Source: Paenisporosarcina quisquiliarum_A
Lineage (GTDB): Bacteria; Bacillota; Bacilli; Bacillales_A; Planococcaceae
Length of the DNA stretch: 64,000 nt
NCBI RefSeq assembly: GCF_043641925.1
Contig: NZ_JBHZRU010000002.1
Span: 186,001-250,000, forward strand
Direction: 5' to 3'
The position numbers and the translations under genes are program-made. How positions within the stretch are numbered: position 1 is the stretch's first letter; every line of letters begins with the position of its first letter. Positions 40,684 through 48,694 of the stretch are shown here, one piece after another. Below the pieces are notes generated by a model. It saw nothing but the letters and a program-made list of their open reading frames with translations, had not been told where the DNA came from and made no database searches.

Positions 40684-42255
40684 TTGTTACTGGAAGAAAA
40701 TAAATTCATTTCATTAAATGAGGTCGAAGGTAAAGTGATGATTACAATTCATAAACCTGGTTACCCATTAAAGGAATTTGAAAAAATATTACATAGAAAC
40801 CCACGGATTAAAATTCCGAACTTTATAGAACTTAAGAAAGCTTTAATTAGTGAAGAACTAGCAGATTTTGAAGTCGGTTTATTTTTACCGTCGATTGAAT
40901 TAGAATATACAAATGATTTGATGTCTGCACATATCATTGTCCATGAAACCATTGAATATTATGATGAGTATGAAACGAATCTTAATAAACGAGTCAATCT
41001 GCTACTGAGAGAAAACGGAATTGTTCATGGAATTCAAGATATTATTTTGAAGGAATTGAAAACGAGTAAACCTTATACGATTGCAAAAGGAACTCCTCCA
41101 CAAAAAGGGCCGGATGCTAAAATAAAGTACCTTGAAAGACCTGAGAGAAAACCAATTATTGATGAAGAAGGTAAAGCAGATTACTTCGATATGAATTTCA
41201 TTCTCGAAATCAATAAAGATGACTGGTTAGGAGAGAAGCTTGAAGCACAAGAAGGTGTCTTGGGTACGAATATTAAAGGGGATTCGATTCCTGCAATAAA
41301 AGGGAAGGACCTTAACTTAAAATATGATTCTAAATCTGTCTACGAAATTGAAGAATTAGGGAAAAGTGTATTGCGTGCACAAATGAATGGAGTATTAGAT
41401 ATTCAAGACGGAAGAATTATGGTTCATAAGCACCTTCCGATAAAAGGTGACGTGGGTGTCGAAACGGGGAATTTGAAATTTGATGGTTCCATAAGCATCA
41501 CTGGAACCGTCATTAGTGGATTTTCTGTGATTGCATCTGGTGATATTTCCATTGAAAGTTCTGATGGCGTTTTTCATGCGAAACATATTCAGTCTGTTCA
41601 TGGTGACATTTATATTCGTGGCGGCATTTTTGGCAAAGGAGAGTCGCTGGTTGAGGCTGGTGGTTCAATCTTTGTCAAACATTCAAATGAGAGTATTCTT
41701 TCCGCAAACAAAGACATCCATATAGGCTATTATGCTTTAGGATCAACCATTCGAGCGAATAATGTTTTCGTGAATGAATTAAAAGGGAAAATTATTGGTG
41801 GTCGGACAGAAGCTATAAATGTGATAACCACTGCTTATTCCGGAAATCATTTAGAAAGAAAAACCGATTTAATCGTACATGGTATTAACCGACAAGCCCT
41901 TCAAAATGAAGTGAAAATTAAAGCAGTTGAATTGAGAGAGATTCAAGAAGAAATTTATTCATTCGAGAAAAAAGTTACTCAACTTCAGTTAATGTTAGGG
42001 AAAATGTCTCCGCAACAAATCGGGGTTTATGAAGAATCTAAGCGGTTATTAGAAGAGAAACAGAAACTTTCTTCACAATTAGACAAGGAAATTCAACAAA
42101 TTTTGGTTACGTTACGAACACCGGACGAATGTGAGATCAGAGTTACAAAAGAAGCACATGCAGGAACACATATTCAAGTTGGTTCAAAAACGAAATCACT
42201 CAATCATGTGACATCAGGTGTATTTAAAATAGAAAATGGTGTATTAAATGTCTAG
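40684..42255 (+). CDS. FapA/DUF342 family protein
   Basis: A 523-residue soluble protein of unknown function. The N-terminal 160 residues are charged and unlike known enzymes. The middle part (about 165-400) is a run of right-handed beta-helix-like repeats, such as GDVGVETGNLKFDGSISITGTVISGFSVIASGDISIES, typical of DUF342/FapA. A coiled coil (about 405-475) and a small C-terminal domain follow. Some DUF342 proteins act near flagellar assembly or polar sites. It starts at TTG 40684 after AAGGGTGGAG and overlaps the phosphodiesterase gene by 8 bases. It is not in this place in B. subtilis as far as I recall. Confidence 0.8.
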   Translation: MLLEENKFISLNEVEGKVMITIHKPGYPLKEFEKILHRNPRIKIPNFIELKKALISEELADFEVGLFLPSIELEYTNDLMSAHIIVHETIEYYDEYETNLNKRVNLLLRENGIVHGIQDIILKELKTSKPYTIAKGTPPQKGPDAKIKYLERPERKPIIDEEGKADYFDMNFILEINKDDWLGEKLEAQEGVLGTNIKGDSIPAIKGKDLNLKYDSKSVYEIEELGKSVLRAQMNGVLDIQDGRIMVHKHLPIKGDVGVETGNLKFDGSISITGTVISGFSVIASGDISIESSDGVFHAKHIQSVHGDIYIRGGIFGKGESLVEAGGSIFVKHSNESILSANKDIHIGYYALGSTIRANNVFVNELKGKIIGGRTEAINVITTAYSGNHLERKTDLIVHGINRQALQNEVKIKAVELREIQEEIYSFEKKVTQLQLMLGKMSPQQIGVYEESKRLLEEKQKLSSQLDKEIQQILVTLRTPDECEIRVTKEAHAGTHIQVGSKTKSLNHVTSGVFKIENGVLNV

Positions 42256-42979
42256 ACTGCCAATTTACGCTCATCGAGGTGCATCTGCTTATGCTCTTGA
42301 AAATTCCTTTACTGCTTTTGTGAAAGCGAAAGAAATGGGTGCAGATGGTCTTGAAATAGATCTTCAATTAACAAAAGATGGCGTACCAATCGTTACACAT
42401 GATATTGATTTTTGGCGATTGGCTGGAAACCCGAAAAAAGTTTCTGATTTGTTATTAGAAGAAGCTCAAAAAATCAAGTTAGGTAAAAGAAGGTTTTGGC
42501 GAAAGTTTAACGGTGAGCATGTAATGACGTTCGAAGAAGTGCTACAATTTGCTATCCGTAATTCGTTGAAATTAAACGTGGAACTAAAAGAATCTTTTTT
42601 GACGGCAAATGATAGTGCATATTTGATATTCGCTCGTTCATTCGAAGGAATTGATATTCATTTCTCATCTTTTCATTATGAAGTTTTGGAACGAATTAAA
42701 AAAATAAATCATTCCCTTGAAACTGCTTTCATAGGGACAAAAAAATTAAACTGGCAGCAACTTTCTTTTCTAGCAGCCGCAGATGCTATCCATGTGCATA
42801 AGCGATACTATAAAAAAGAAAATTTAGACTTAGCGGAGCAATCTTTTAAAAAAGTACGATTTTATGGAATTGATGGAAAAGAATCTTTTATCATCAATCC
42901 TCATCCAGTTGTTGCTGGGTGGATAACTGATTACCCAGATATTGTTTTAAAGAAACAAAAAGGAATCTCAATGTCATAA
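42248..42979 (+). CDS. yqiK: Glycerophosphodiester phosphodiesterase (YqiK-like)
   Basis: A 243-residue GDPD enzyme that splits glycerophosphodiesters into glycerol 3-phosphate and an alcohol. YAHRGASAYALENSFTAF, LEIDLQLTKDGVPIVTHD hold the catalytic His pair and the metal-binding Glu/Asp. No signal peptide is seen, so it is probably cytoplasmic (UgpQ type). It overlaps the DUF342 gene by 8 bases, so the two are likely translated together. Position before yqzF-bkdR matches B. subtilis YqiK. Confidence 0.9.
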   Translation: MSRLPIYAHRGASAYALENSFTAFVKAKEMGADGLEIDLQLTKDGVPIVTHDIDFWRLAGNPKKVSDLLLEEAQKIKLGKRRFWRKFNGEHVMTFEEVLQFAIRNSLKLNVELKESFLTANDSAYLIFARSFEGIDIHFSSFHYEVLERIKKINHSLETAFIGTKKLNWQQLSFLAAADAIHVHKRYYKKENLDLAEQSFKKVRFYGIDGKESFIINPHPVVAGWITDYPDIVLKKQKGISMS

Positions 42980-43003
42980 TGACATTAGGATTCCTTTTTT
43001 TTT
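42958..43003. terminator. Bidirectional terminator between the phosphodiesterase gene and yqzF
   Basis: AAAGGAATCTCAATGTCA pairs with TGACATTAGGATTCCTTT (small mismatch) around two bases, with A and T runs outside. It overlaps the end of the phosphodiesterase gene. Confidence 0.85.
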
Positions 43004-43230
43004 GCAAACTTCGCTTGTACTTTCCCGTTTTTACGATCACGGTGTAATAAAAATCCTGCAAAAAAACCTAAACCGATAATTAAGAATAAAATCCCAATCA
43101 CCATTTGAAGCCATAAAAAGGGAATGGGTCCAATTAACTTTCCAAAAAAAGTATCTCTTATCAATTTAATTCCCCCGGCTGCTAATAGACCTGGGATTAG
43201 TAAAACGATGAAAGCGAGCATTCTAGCCAT
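42985..43230 (-). CDS. yqzF: Small membrane protein, DUF2627 (YqzF-like)
   Basis: An 81-residue membrane protein with two helices: MLAFIVLLIPGLLAAGGI and WLQMVIGILFLIIGLGFFAGFLL. KLIRDTFFG between them is conserved in DUF2627, and a basic tail follows. Function is unknown. ATG (43228-43230) follows GAGGAGTGA on the minus strand; codons upstream to 43251 overlap that site. It is divergent from bkdR, as in B. subtilis. Confidence 0.82.
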   Translation of the reverse strand: MARMLAFIVLLIPGLLAAGGIKLIRDTFFGKLIGPIPFLWLQMVIGILFLIIGLGFFAGFLLHRDRKNGKVQAKFAKKKES

Positions 43231-43275
43231 CTTACAATCACTCCTCTTCATTGTATTTTACTAGCCGCTATATCT

Positions 43276-43304
43276 TTGTCAAGACAAGGAGAATCTTGTA
43301 TGAT
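43276..43304 (+). promoter_or_regulatory. Sigma-A promoter of bkdR
   Basis: TTGTCA (43276-43281), a 17-base spacer and TATGAT (43299-43304) form a near-consensus promoter. The predicted start is near 43311, just before the inverted repeat at 43317. Confidence 0.75.
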
Positions 43305-43316
43305 AGAAATAGAATT

Positions 43317-43330
43317 TGCAAAAGATTGCA
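43317..43330. promoter_or_regulatory. TGCAA-N4-TTGCA operator, copy 1 (before bkdR)
   Basis: TGCAAAAGATTGCA is an inverted repeat just downstream of the predicted bkdR transcript start. The same pattern occurs twice before ptb. It is a likely binding site of BkdR, here placed for self-repression. Confidence 0.6.
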
Positions 43331-43352
43331 TACAGTTAGTGGGGTGTTTTGA

Positions 43353-45404
43353 ATGTCTTTGCAAAAAGTGTTGCTCGTTGGTGGGGGTATTGGAGGAACT
43401 GCTATTTTAAAGTTACTCTTATCAGCTGAATTTTTTGAAGTGGAAGCTATTATTGATATTAATAAGAATGCTTCAGCGTTAGAAATTGCTAAACAACATC
43501 AAATCACAGTTGATGATGATTGGCGCAAATATATCAACAATGATTTACATATGATTTTTGATTTAACGGGACAAACTGAAGTATACCAAGCGCTCCTTAA
43601 AGCCAAGCACGACCACGTAGTTCTAATCCCTGGTAGTGTCGCTAATATGCTCGTTCGATTATTAACCGAAAAAGATACGTTGCTTCAGTTAACAAAAGAA
43701 CATGCCCATCAACAACAATTAATTTTCAACTCAATTGACGAAGGTATGGTCGGAGTTGATAAAAATAGTATTATAAACTTTTTCAATAAAAGTGCTGCTC
43801 GCATGACAGATGTAACTGCGGAAGATGCTGTAGGAAAACACATTTATGAAGTTATTCCAACAAGCGCACTCCCACGGATTTTTGAAAGTGGAAGAACCGA
43901 ATTAAATAAGGAATTAGTTTTAAGCAATGGATCAAAAATTGTCACTTCTAGATTTCCTGTTGTAAATGAACAAGGCGAGCGAATTGGCGCATTTTCCATT
44001 TTCAAAGACATAACAGAAGTGGTGAACTTAGCTGAAGAAATAACCAACTTGAAGGAAATTCAGACTATGCTACAAGCTATCATTCAATCAAGTGATGATG
44101 CGATTTCTGTCGTTGATGAGGATGGGAAGGGCTTACTCATTAATCCTGCTTACACTCGAATTACTGGTCTTGAGACTGAAGACATCATAGGTAAGCCAGC
44201 AACTGCAGATATTAGTGAAGGTGAAAGTATGCATTTAAAAGTACTTCAAACGAGGAAAGCGATTCGAGGAGTAAACATGCGAGTCGGACCAGCAAAACGT
44301 GAAGTGATCGTTAATGTTGCACCAATAATCGTTAACAATCGATTAAAAGGTAGTGTTGGGGTTATCCATGATATGACAGAAATTCGTTCACTTATGAAGG
44401 AATTGGATCGAGCGAGGAGTATTATCCGGACGTTAGAGTCAAAATATACGTTTGATGACATCATTGGCGATTCAAAAGAAATGAAGATTTCAATTGATCA
44501 AGCGAAGCTAGCCGCAAAAACACCTGTCACTGTATTACTTCGAGGTGAATCTGGTACCGGTAAAGAGCTATTTGCTCATGCTATACACAGTGCGAGTGAT
44601 CGAAAATACAACAAATTCGTACGTGTTAATTGTGCAGCCATTGCTGAACATTTATTAGAAAGTGAATTATTTGGTTATGAAGAAGGCGCATTTACAGGTG
44701 CTAAACGTGGAGAGAAACGTGGGTTATTCGAAGAGGCGAATCACGGTAGTATCTTTTTAGACGAAATTGGCGAACTTTCAAGTAGTACCCAAGTCAAACT
44801 TTTACGTGTTTTACAAGATGGTGAAATTGTTCGCGTAGGTGGAACAAAAGCGATACCTATTGATGTAAGAGTCATTGCTGCAACCAATATACACATGGAA
44901 AAAGCGATGCTTGAAGGAACATTTAGAGAGGATTTGTATTATCGTTTAAATCGAATGCCAATTCAAATTCCACCTTTGAGACATCGTAAGACAGATATTA
45001 AAGCGATCGCTGAACGTTTATTAGTTAAGTTAAATCAAGAGTATGGGCGTAATGTAGAATTGATTTCTGAAGTAGCCTACAATCGCTTGCGAGTTTATGA
45101 TTGGCCAGGAAATGTAAGAGAATTAGAAAATGTCATTAGCCGTGGAATGATTTTTATGAAGCCGACTGAATCCATATTAGATGATCACCACTTGCCAATT
45201 TCAATGATGAAGCCTTCCGAATCTCAAATGAATCAATTAAATCAACCGATTCTTCCACTTGCAGATCAAATTGAAAGAATTGAGAAAGAGATCCTATCAT
45301 CTACATTAAGAAATATGGGTGGCAACAAATCGAAAACAGCGAAAAATTTAGGGATTTCACTTAGAACGCTCTATTACAAATTAGAAAAATATGATATGGA
45401 ATAA
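43353..45404 (+). CDS. bkdR: BkdR, sigma-54-dependent activator of branched-chain keto acid genes
   Basis: A 683-residue enhancer-binding regulator. Order: an N-terminal Rossmann-like domain (KVLLVGGGIGGTAILKLL), two PAS domains (about 125-230 and 240-345), and the AAA+ core with Walker A GESGTGKE, the sigma-54 contact loop GAFTGA and Walker B SIFLDEIGE. A Fis-type helix-turn-helix (GGNKSKTAKNLGISLRTLYYKLEKY) ends it. In B. subtilis it activates ptb-bkdB with SigL. It lies 136 bases before ptb, in the same direction. Confidence 0.94.
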   Translation: MSLQKVLLVGGGIGGTAILKLLLSAEFFEVEAIIDINKNASALEIAKQHQITVDDDWRKYINNDLHMIFDLTGQTEVYQALLKAKHDHVVLIPGSVANMLVRLLTEKDTLLQLTKEHAHQQQLIFNSIDEGMVGVDKNSIINFFNKSAARMTDVTAEDAVGKHIYEVIPTSALPRIFESGRTELNKELVLSNGSKIVTSRFPVVNEQGERIGAFSIFKDITEVVNLAEEITNLKEIQTMLQAIIQSSDDAISVVDEDGKGLLINPAYTRITGLETEDIIGKPATADISEGESMHLKVLQTRKAIRGVNMRVGPAKREVIVNVAPIIVNNRLKGSVGVIHDMTEIRSLMKELDRARSIIRTLESKYTFDDIIGDSKEMKISIDQAKLAAKTPVTVLLRGESGTGKELFAHAIHSASDRKYNKFVRVNCAAIAEHLLESELFGYEEGAFTGAKRGEKRGLFEEANHGSIFLDEIGELSSSTQVKLLRVLQDGEIVRVGGTKAIPIDVRVIAATNIHMEKAMLEGTFREDLYYRLNRMPIQIPPLRHRKTDIKAIAERLLVKLNQEYGRNVELISEVAYNRLRVYDWPGNVRELENVISRGMIFMKPTESILDDHHLPISMMKPSESQMNQLNQPILPLADQIERIEKEILSSTLRNMGGNKSKTAKNLGISLRTLYYKLEKYDME

Positions 45405-45411
45405 CGCGTTG

Positions 45412-45425
45412 TGCAAATAATTGCA
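45412..45425. promoter_or_regulatory. TGCAA-N4-TTGCA operator, copy 2 (before ptb)
   Basis: TGCAAATAATTGCA starts 7 bases after the bkdR stop codon. It is centred 19 bases (about two helical turns) before copy 3, so two dimers could bind on one face. Confidence 0.6.
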
Positions 45426-45430
45426 TAGTT

Positions 45431-45449
45431 TGCAACAATTTGCATGCAA
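45431..45449. promoter_or_regulatory. TGCAA-N4-TTGCA operator, copy 3 (before ptb)
   Basis: TGCAACAATTTGCA (45431-45444) overlaps the palindrome TTGCATGCAA (45440-45449). It lies about 95-110 bases before ptb. The TTGCA half resembles a sigma-54 -12 element, but no proper -24 GG is present at the required distance. Confidence 0.6.
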
Positions 45450-45540
45450 GAAAAGGCGAAAATGAGTACAATAAAGCGTTTTCATCGTTGTCTTATAAGG
45501 CGATATTATGATTAAATTATGAGTGGTGAGGTGATTACAA

Positions 45541-46446
45541 ATGAAATTAGAAGATTTAATTCGCCAAGCATCTGAGTCTACAGAAAATGTCGTAGCGGTT
45601 GCAGCTGCTGCGGATCTTGAAGTTTTAGAAGCTGTAAGTTTGGCAATTGAACTCGAAATGGCTAGTTTCCGTCTTTACGATGACGAACCTAAGCTAAAAG
45701 CTTTAATTAACGAACATTACCCGCATTTAGTGAATCATCCGAGGATTTATACTCAGCATGTTAAGGACGCTCAGCAAGCTGCTTTAGCTGCTGTGAAGTC
45801 AGTTCGTTTGAATGAAGCAAATGTGTTAATGAAAGGTCATATTCCAACAGCAGTAATTTTAAAGGCTGTATTGAATCCTGACTTTGGATTACGAACTGGA
45901 AAAGTACTTTCTCATGTCGCTGCATTTGAAATTAACGGTTATGATCGTCTGATTTTTGTAACGGATGCAGCAATGAATATTGCTCCGGATTTATCTCAAA
46001 AAGCACAAATTATTCAAAATGCAGTAAAAGTAGCACATGCCGTAGGAGTAAATAATCCAATCGTTGCCCCTTTAGCAGCAGTAGAAACAGTAAATCCAAA
46101 TATGCAGCCAACCTTAGACGCAGCAGCATTAGTAAGCATGAATATGCGTGGTCAAATAAAAGGTTGTATTATCGATGGCCCTTTAGCTTTAGATAATGCT
46201 ATTTCAATTGAAGCTGCTCAACACAAAGGCATTTCAGGCGAACATGCTGGACGAGCAGACATTTTGTTAGTCCCTTCAATCGAAGCTGGAAATATTTTGT
46301 ACAAATCACTTGTTTATTTTGCAAAAGCAAAAGTCGGTGCAGTTATTGAAGGTGCAAAAGCTCCAATCGTTTTAACTTCACGTGCAGATAGTGCAGACAG
46401 TAAACTTAATTCACTTGCATTAGCTATTTGCTCATCACAAAAATAA
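45541..46446 (+). CDS. ptb: Phosphate butyryltransferase
   Basis: A 301-residue enzyme that swaps CoA for phosphate on (branched) butyryl-CoA, giving acyl phosphates for Buk. GKVLSHVAAFEINGYDRLIFVTDAAMNIAPDL and GEHAGRADILLVPSIEAGNILYKSL are typical of the phosphotransacetylase/Ptb family. First gene of the operon ptb-bcd-buk-lpdV-bkdAA-bkdAB-bkdB. GGTGAGGTG precedes the ATG. Confidence 0.95.
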   Translation: MKLEDLIRQASESTENVVAVAAAADLEVLEAVSLAIELEMASFRLYDDEPKLKALINEHYPHLVNHPRIYTQHVKDAQQAALAAVKSVRLNEANVLMKGHIPTAVILKAVLNPDFGLRTGKVLSHVAAFEINGYDRLIFVTDAAMNIAPDLSQKAQIIQNAVKVAHAVGVNNPIVAPLAAVETVNPNMQPTLDAAALVSMNMRGQIKGCIIDGPLALDNAISIEAAQHKGISGEHAGRADILLVPSIEAGNILYKSLVYFAKAKVGAVIEGAKAPIVLTSRADSADSKLNSLALAICSSQK

Positions 46447-46471
46447 ACATCTATTATAGGAGGAATTTACA

Positions 46472-47566
46472 ATGGAAATTTTCAAATATATGGAGAAATA
46501 TGATTACGAACAATTGGTGTTTTGCCAAGATAAGACTTCAGGCTTAAAAGCTATTATTGCCATTCATGATACAACATTGGGACCTGCACTTGGTGGTACT
46601 CGTATGTGGAATTATGCAACAGAAGAAGAAGCAATTGAAGATGCACTTCGTCTAGCAAAAGGAATGACATACAAAAATGCTGCTGCTGGCTTAAATCTTG
46701 GTGGTGGTAAAACAGTTATTATCGGAGATCCATTAAAAGATAAAAACGAAGAAATGTTCCGTGCTTTCGGTCGTTTTATTCAAGGTCTAAACGGTCGTTA
46801 CATAACTGCTGAAGATGTTGGTACAACTGTAGCAGATATGGACTTAATTCATGAAGAAACTAATTATGTAACTGGAATTTCTCCAGCATTTGGATCTTCA
46901 GGTAATCCATCTCCTGTAACAGCTTATGGTGTATACCGTGGTATGAAAGCTGCAGCAATGGAAGCATTCGGTAGTGATTCATTAGAAGGCAAACGTGTTG
47001 CAGTTCAAGGTGTAGGTAACGTTGCATATAATTTATGCCGTCATTTACATGAAGAAGGTGCAATATTAATTGTTACGGATATTAATCAAGCTTCAGTTGA
47101 CCGTGTTGTGAATGAATTTGGAGCTACTGCAGTAAACACTGATGAAATTTACTCACAAGACGTTGATATTTTTGCTCCATGTGCATTAGGTGCGATTATT
47201 AATGACGAAACGATTCCACAATTAAAAGCTAAAGTTGTTGCTGGTGCAGCTAATAACCAGTTAAAAGAAACTAGACATGGTGATCAATTACATGAACTTG
47301 GAATTGTTTATGCACCAGATTACGTAATTAATTCAGGTGGAGTTATTAACGTAGCAGATGAATTATATGGTTATAACCGCGAGCGCGCGATGAAGCGTGT
47401 TGAAACAGTATATGACAGCATTGCAAAAGTAATGGAGATTTCACGTACTGAAGGAATTCCTACTTACTTAGCAGCTGACCGTTTAGCAGAAGAGCGTATT
47501 GCTCGTGTGGGTAAATCACGTAGCCAATTCTTACAAAATGGCAAACATATTTTAAGCGGACGTTAA
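46472..47566 (+). CDS. bcd: Leucine dehydrogenase
   Basis: A 364-residue NAD-dependent dehydrogenase that deaminates leucine, valine and isoleucine to branched 2-oxo acids. The substrate-binding lysine lies in LGGTRMWNY...LAKGMTYKNAAAGLNLGGGKTVI; the Rossmann motif is VAVQGVGNVAYNLCRHL. TAGGAGGAA precedes the ATG. It supplies the substrate of the Bkd complex encoded downstream. Confidence 0.96.
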   Translation: MEIFKYMEKYDYEQLVFCQDKTSGLKAIIAIHDTTLGPALGGTRMWNYATEEEAIEDALRLAKGMTYKNAAAGLNLGGGKTVIIGDPLKDKNEEMFRAFGRFIQGLNGRYITAEDVGTTVADMDLIHEETNYVTGISPAFGSSGNPSPVTAYGVYRGMKAAAMEAFGSDSLEGKRVAVQGVGNVAYNLCRHLHEEGAILIVTDINQASVDRVVNEFGATAVNTDEIYSQDVDIFAPCALGAIINDETIPQLKAKVVAGAANNQLKETRHGDQLHELGIVYAPDYVINSGGVINVADELYGYNRERAMKRVETVYDSIAKVMEISRTEGIPTYLAADRLAEERIARVGKSRSQFLQNGKHILSGR

Positions 47567-47590
47567 TCACGTCTTTTGGGAGGAATCATT

Positions 47591-48679
47591 GTGCAAGAAC
47601 ATTCATATCGCATTCTTGTTATCAACCCAGGTTCCACTTCTACAAAAATTGGTGTTTTTGAAAACGATGTTTTATTGATGGAGAAAACGATCCGACATTC
47701 TTCGGAAGAAATCGGCAAGTTTTCTTCAATCATTGATCAATATGAATTTCGTAAGGAAACCATTTTAGAAGCATTGGATGAAGAAGGAATCAACATTTCG
47801 AAGTTATCGGCCGTTTGTGGTAGAGGCGGCCTGCTTCGTCCAATTGAAGGTGGTACTTATGCGGTTAATGAAGAAATGCTTAGAGATTTGAAAAAAGGTT
47901 TTTCTGGACAACATGCTTCAAATTTAGGTGGGATTTTAGCATTTGAAATTGCAACAGGTTTAAATATTCCTTCATACATCGTCGATCCAGTCGTTGTGGA
48001 TGAGTTAAATCCAATAGCCCGCATTTCAGGGTTTTCGTTAATCGAACGAAAATCTATTTTCCATGCACTCAATCAAAAAGCTGTTGCACGACGATATGCT
48101 AAACAATGTGGTAAAGCATATGAAGATATGCGATTAATCGTTACTCATATGGGTGGCGGTATCACTGTAGGAGTTCATGAAAATGGACGAGTAGTAGAAG
48201 TGAATAATGGTTTGCATGGTGACGGTCCATTTAGTCCAGAACGTGCAGGTACGGTTCCTGCAGGCGATTTAATTGATTTATGTTTTTCTGGTGAATACTA
48301 TCGCCATGAAATCATGAAGAAATTAGTCGGTCAAGGCGGGTTAGTTAGTTATTTAGGAACCAATGATGCAGTAGCAGTTGAAAAGAGAATTGCTAAAGGT
48401 GACCAAGAAGCAGAGCTTGTATATGATGCTATGGCTTACCAAGTAGCTCGAGAAATTGGTTCTGCGAGTGCTGTATTAGAAGGAAAAATCGATGCGATTA
48501 TCTTAACTGGTGGTTTAGCATATGGTAAAGATTTTGTCGAAGCTATTTCGAAACGAGTGAATTGGATTGCTGATGTGATTGTTCATCCTGGTGAAAATGA
48601 ATTGCAAGCTTTAACTGAAGGTGCGATTCGTGTTTTAAACGGTGAGGAACAAGCGAAGGTTTATCCGAATTCAAAGTAA
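47591..48679 (+). CDS. buk: Butyrate kinase
   Basis: A 362-residue ASKHA-fold kinase that makes ATP from (iso)butyryl phosphate. YRILVINPGSTSTKIGVFEN is the N-terminal phosphate loop; VCGRGGLLRPIEGGTYAVN, VTHMGGGITVGVHENG and IILTGGLAYGKDFV follow. It starts at GTG 47591, after GGGAGGAATCATT; the TTG at 47576 lies before that site. With Ptb it converts branched acyl-CoA to acid plus ATP. Confidence 0.96.
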   Translation: MQEHSYRILVINPGSTSTKIGVFENDVLLMEKTIRHSSEEIGKFSSIIDQYEFRKETILEALDEEGINISKLSAVCGRGGLLRPIEGGTYAVNEEMLRDLKKGFSGQHASNLGGILAFEIATGLNIPSYIVDPVVVDELNPIARISGFSLIERKSIFHALNQKAVARRYAKQCGKAYEDMRLIVTHMGGGITVGVHENGRVVEVNNGLHGDGPFSPERAGTVPAGDLIDLCFSGEYYRHEIMKKLVGQGGLVSYLGTNDAVAVEKRIAKGDQEAELVYDAMAYQVAREIGSASAVLEGKIDAIILTGGLAYGKDFVEAISKRVNWIADVIVHPGENELQALTEGAIRVLNGEEQAKVYPNSK

Positions 48680-48694
48680 AAGGAGGATAAGCAT

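Noticed and set aside
45450..45540. Sigma-54 promoter close to ptb
   Set aside because: AAGGCG occurs twice but no GC follows at the required 10-base distance with a TTGC context.
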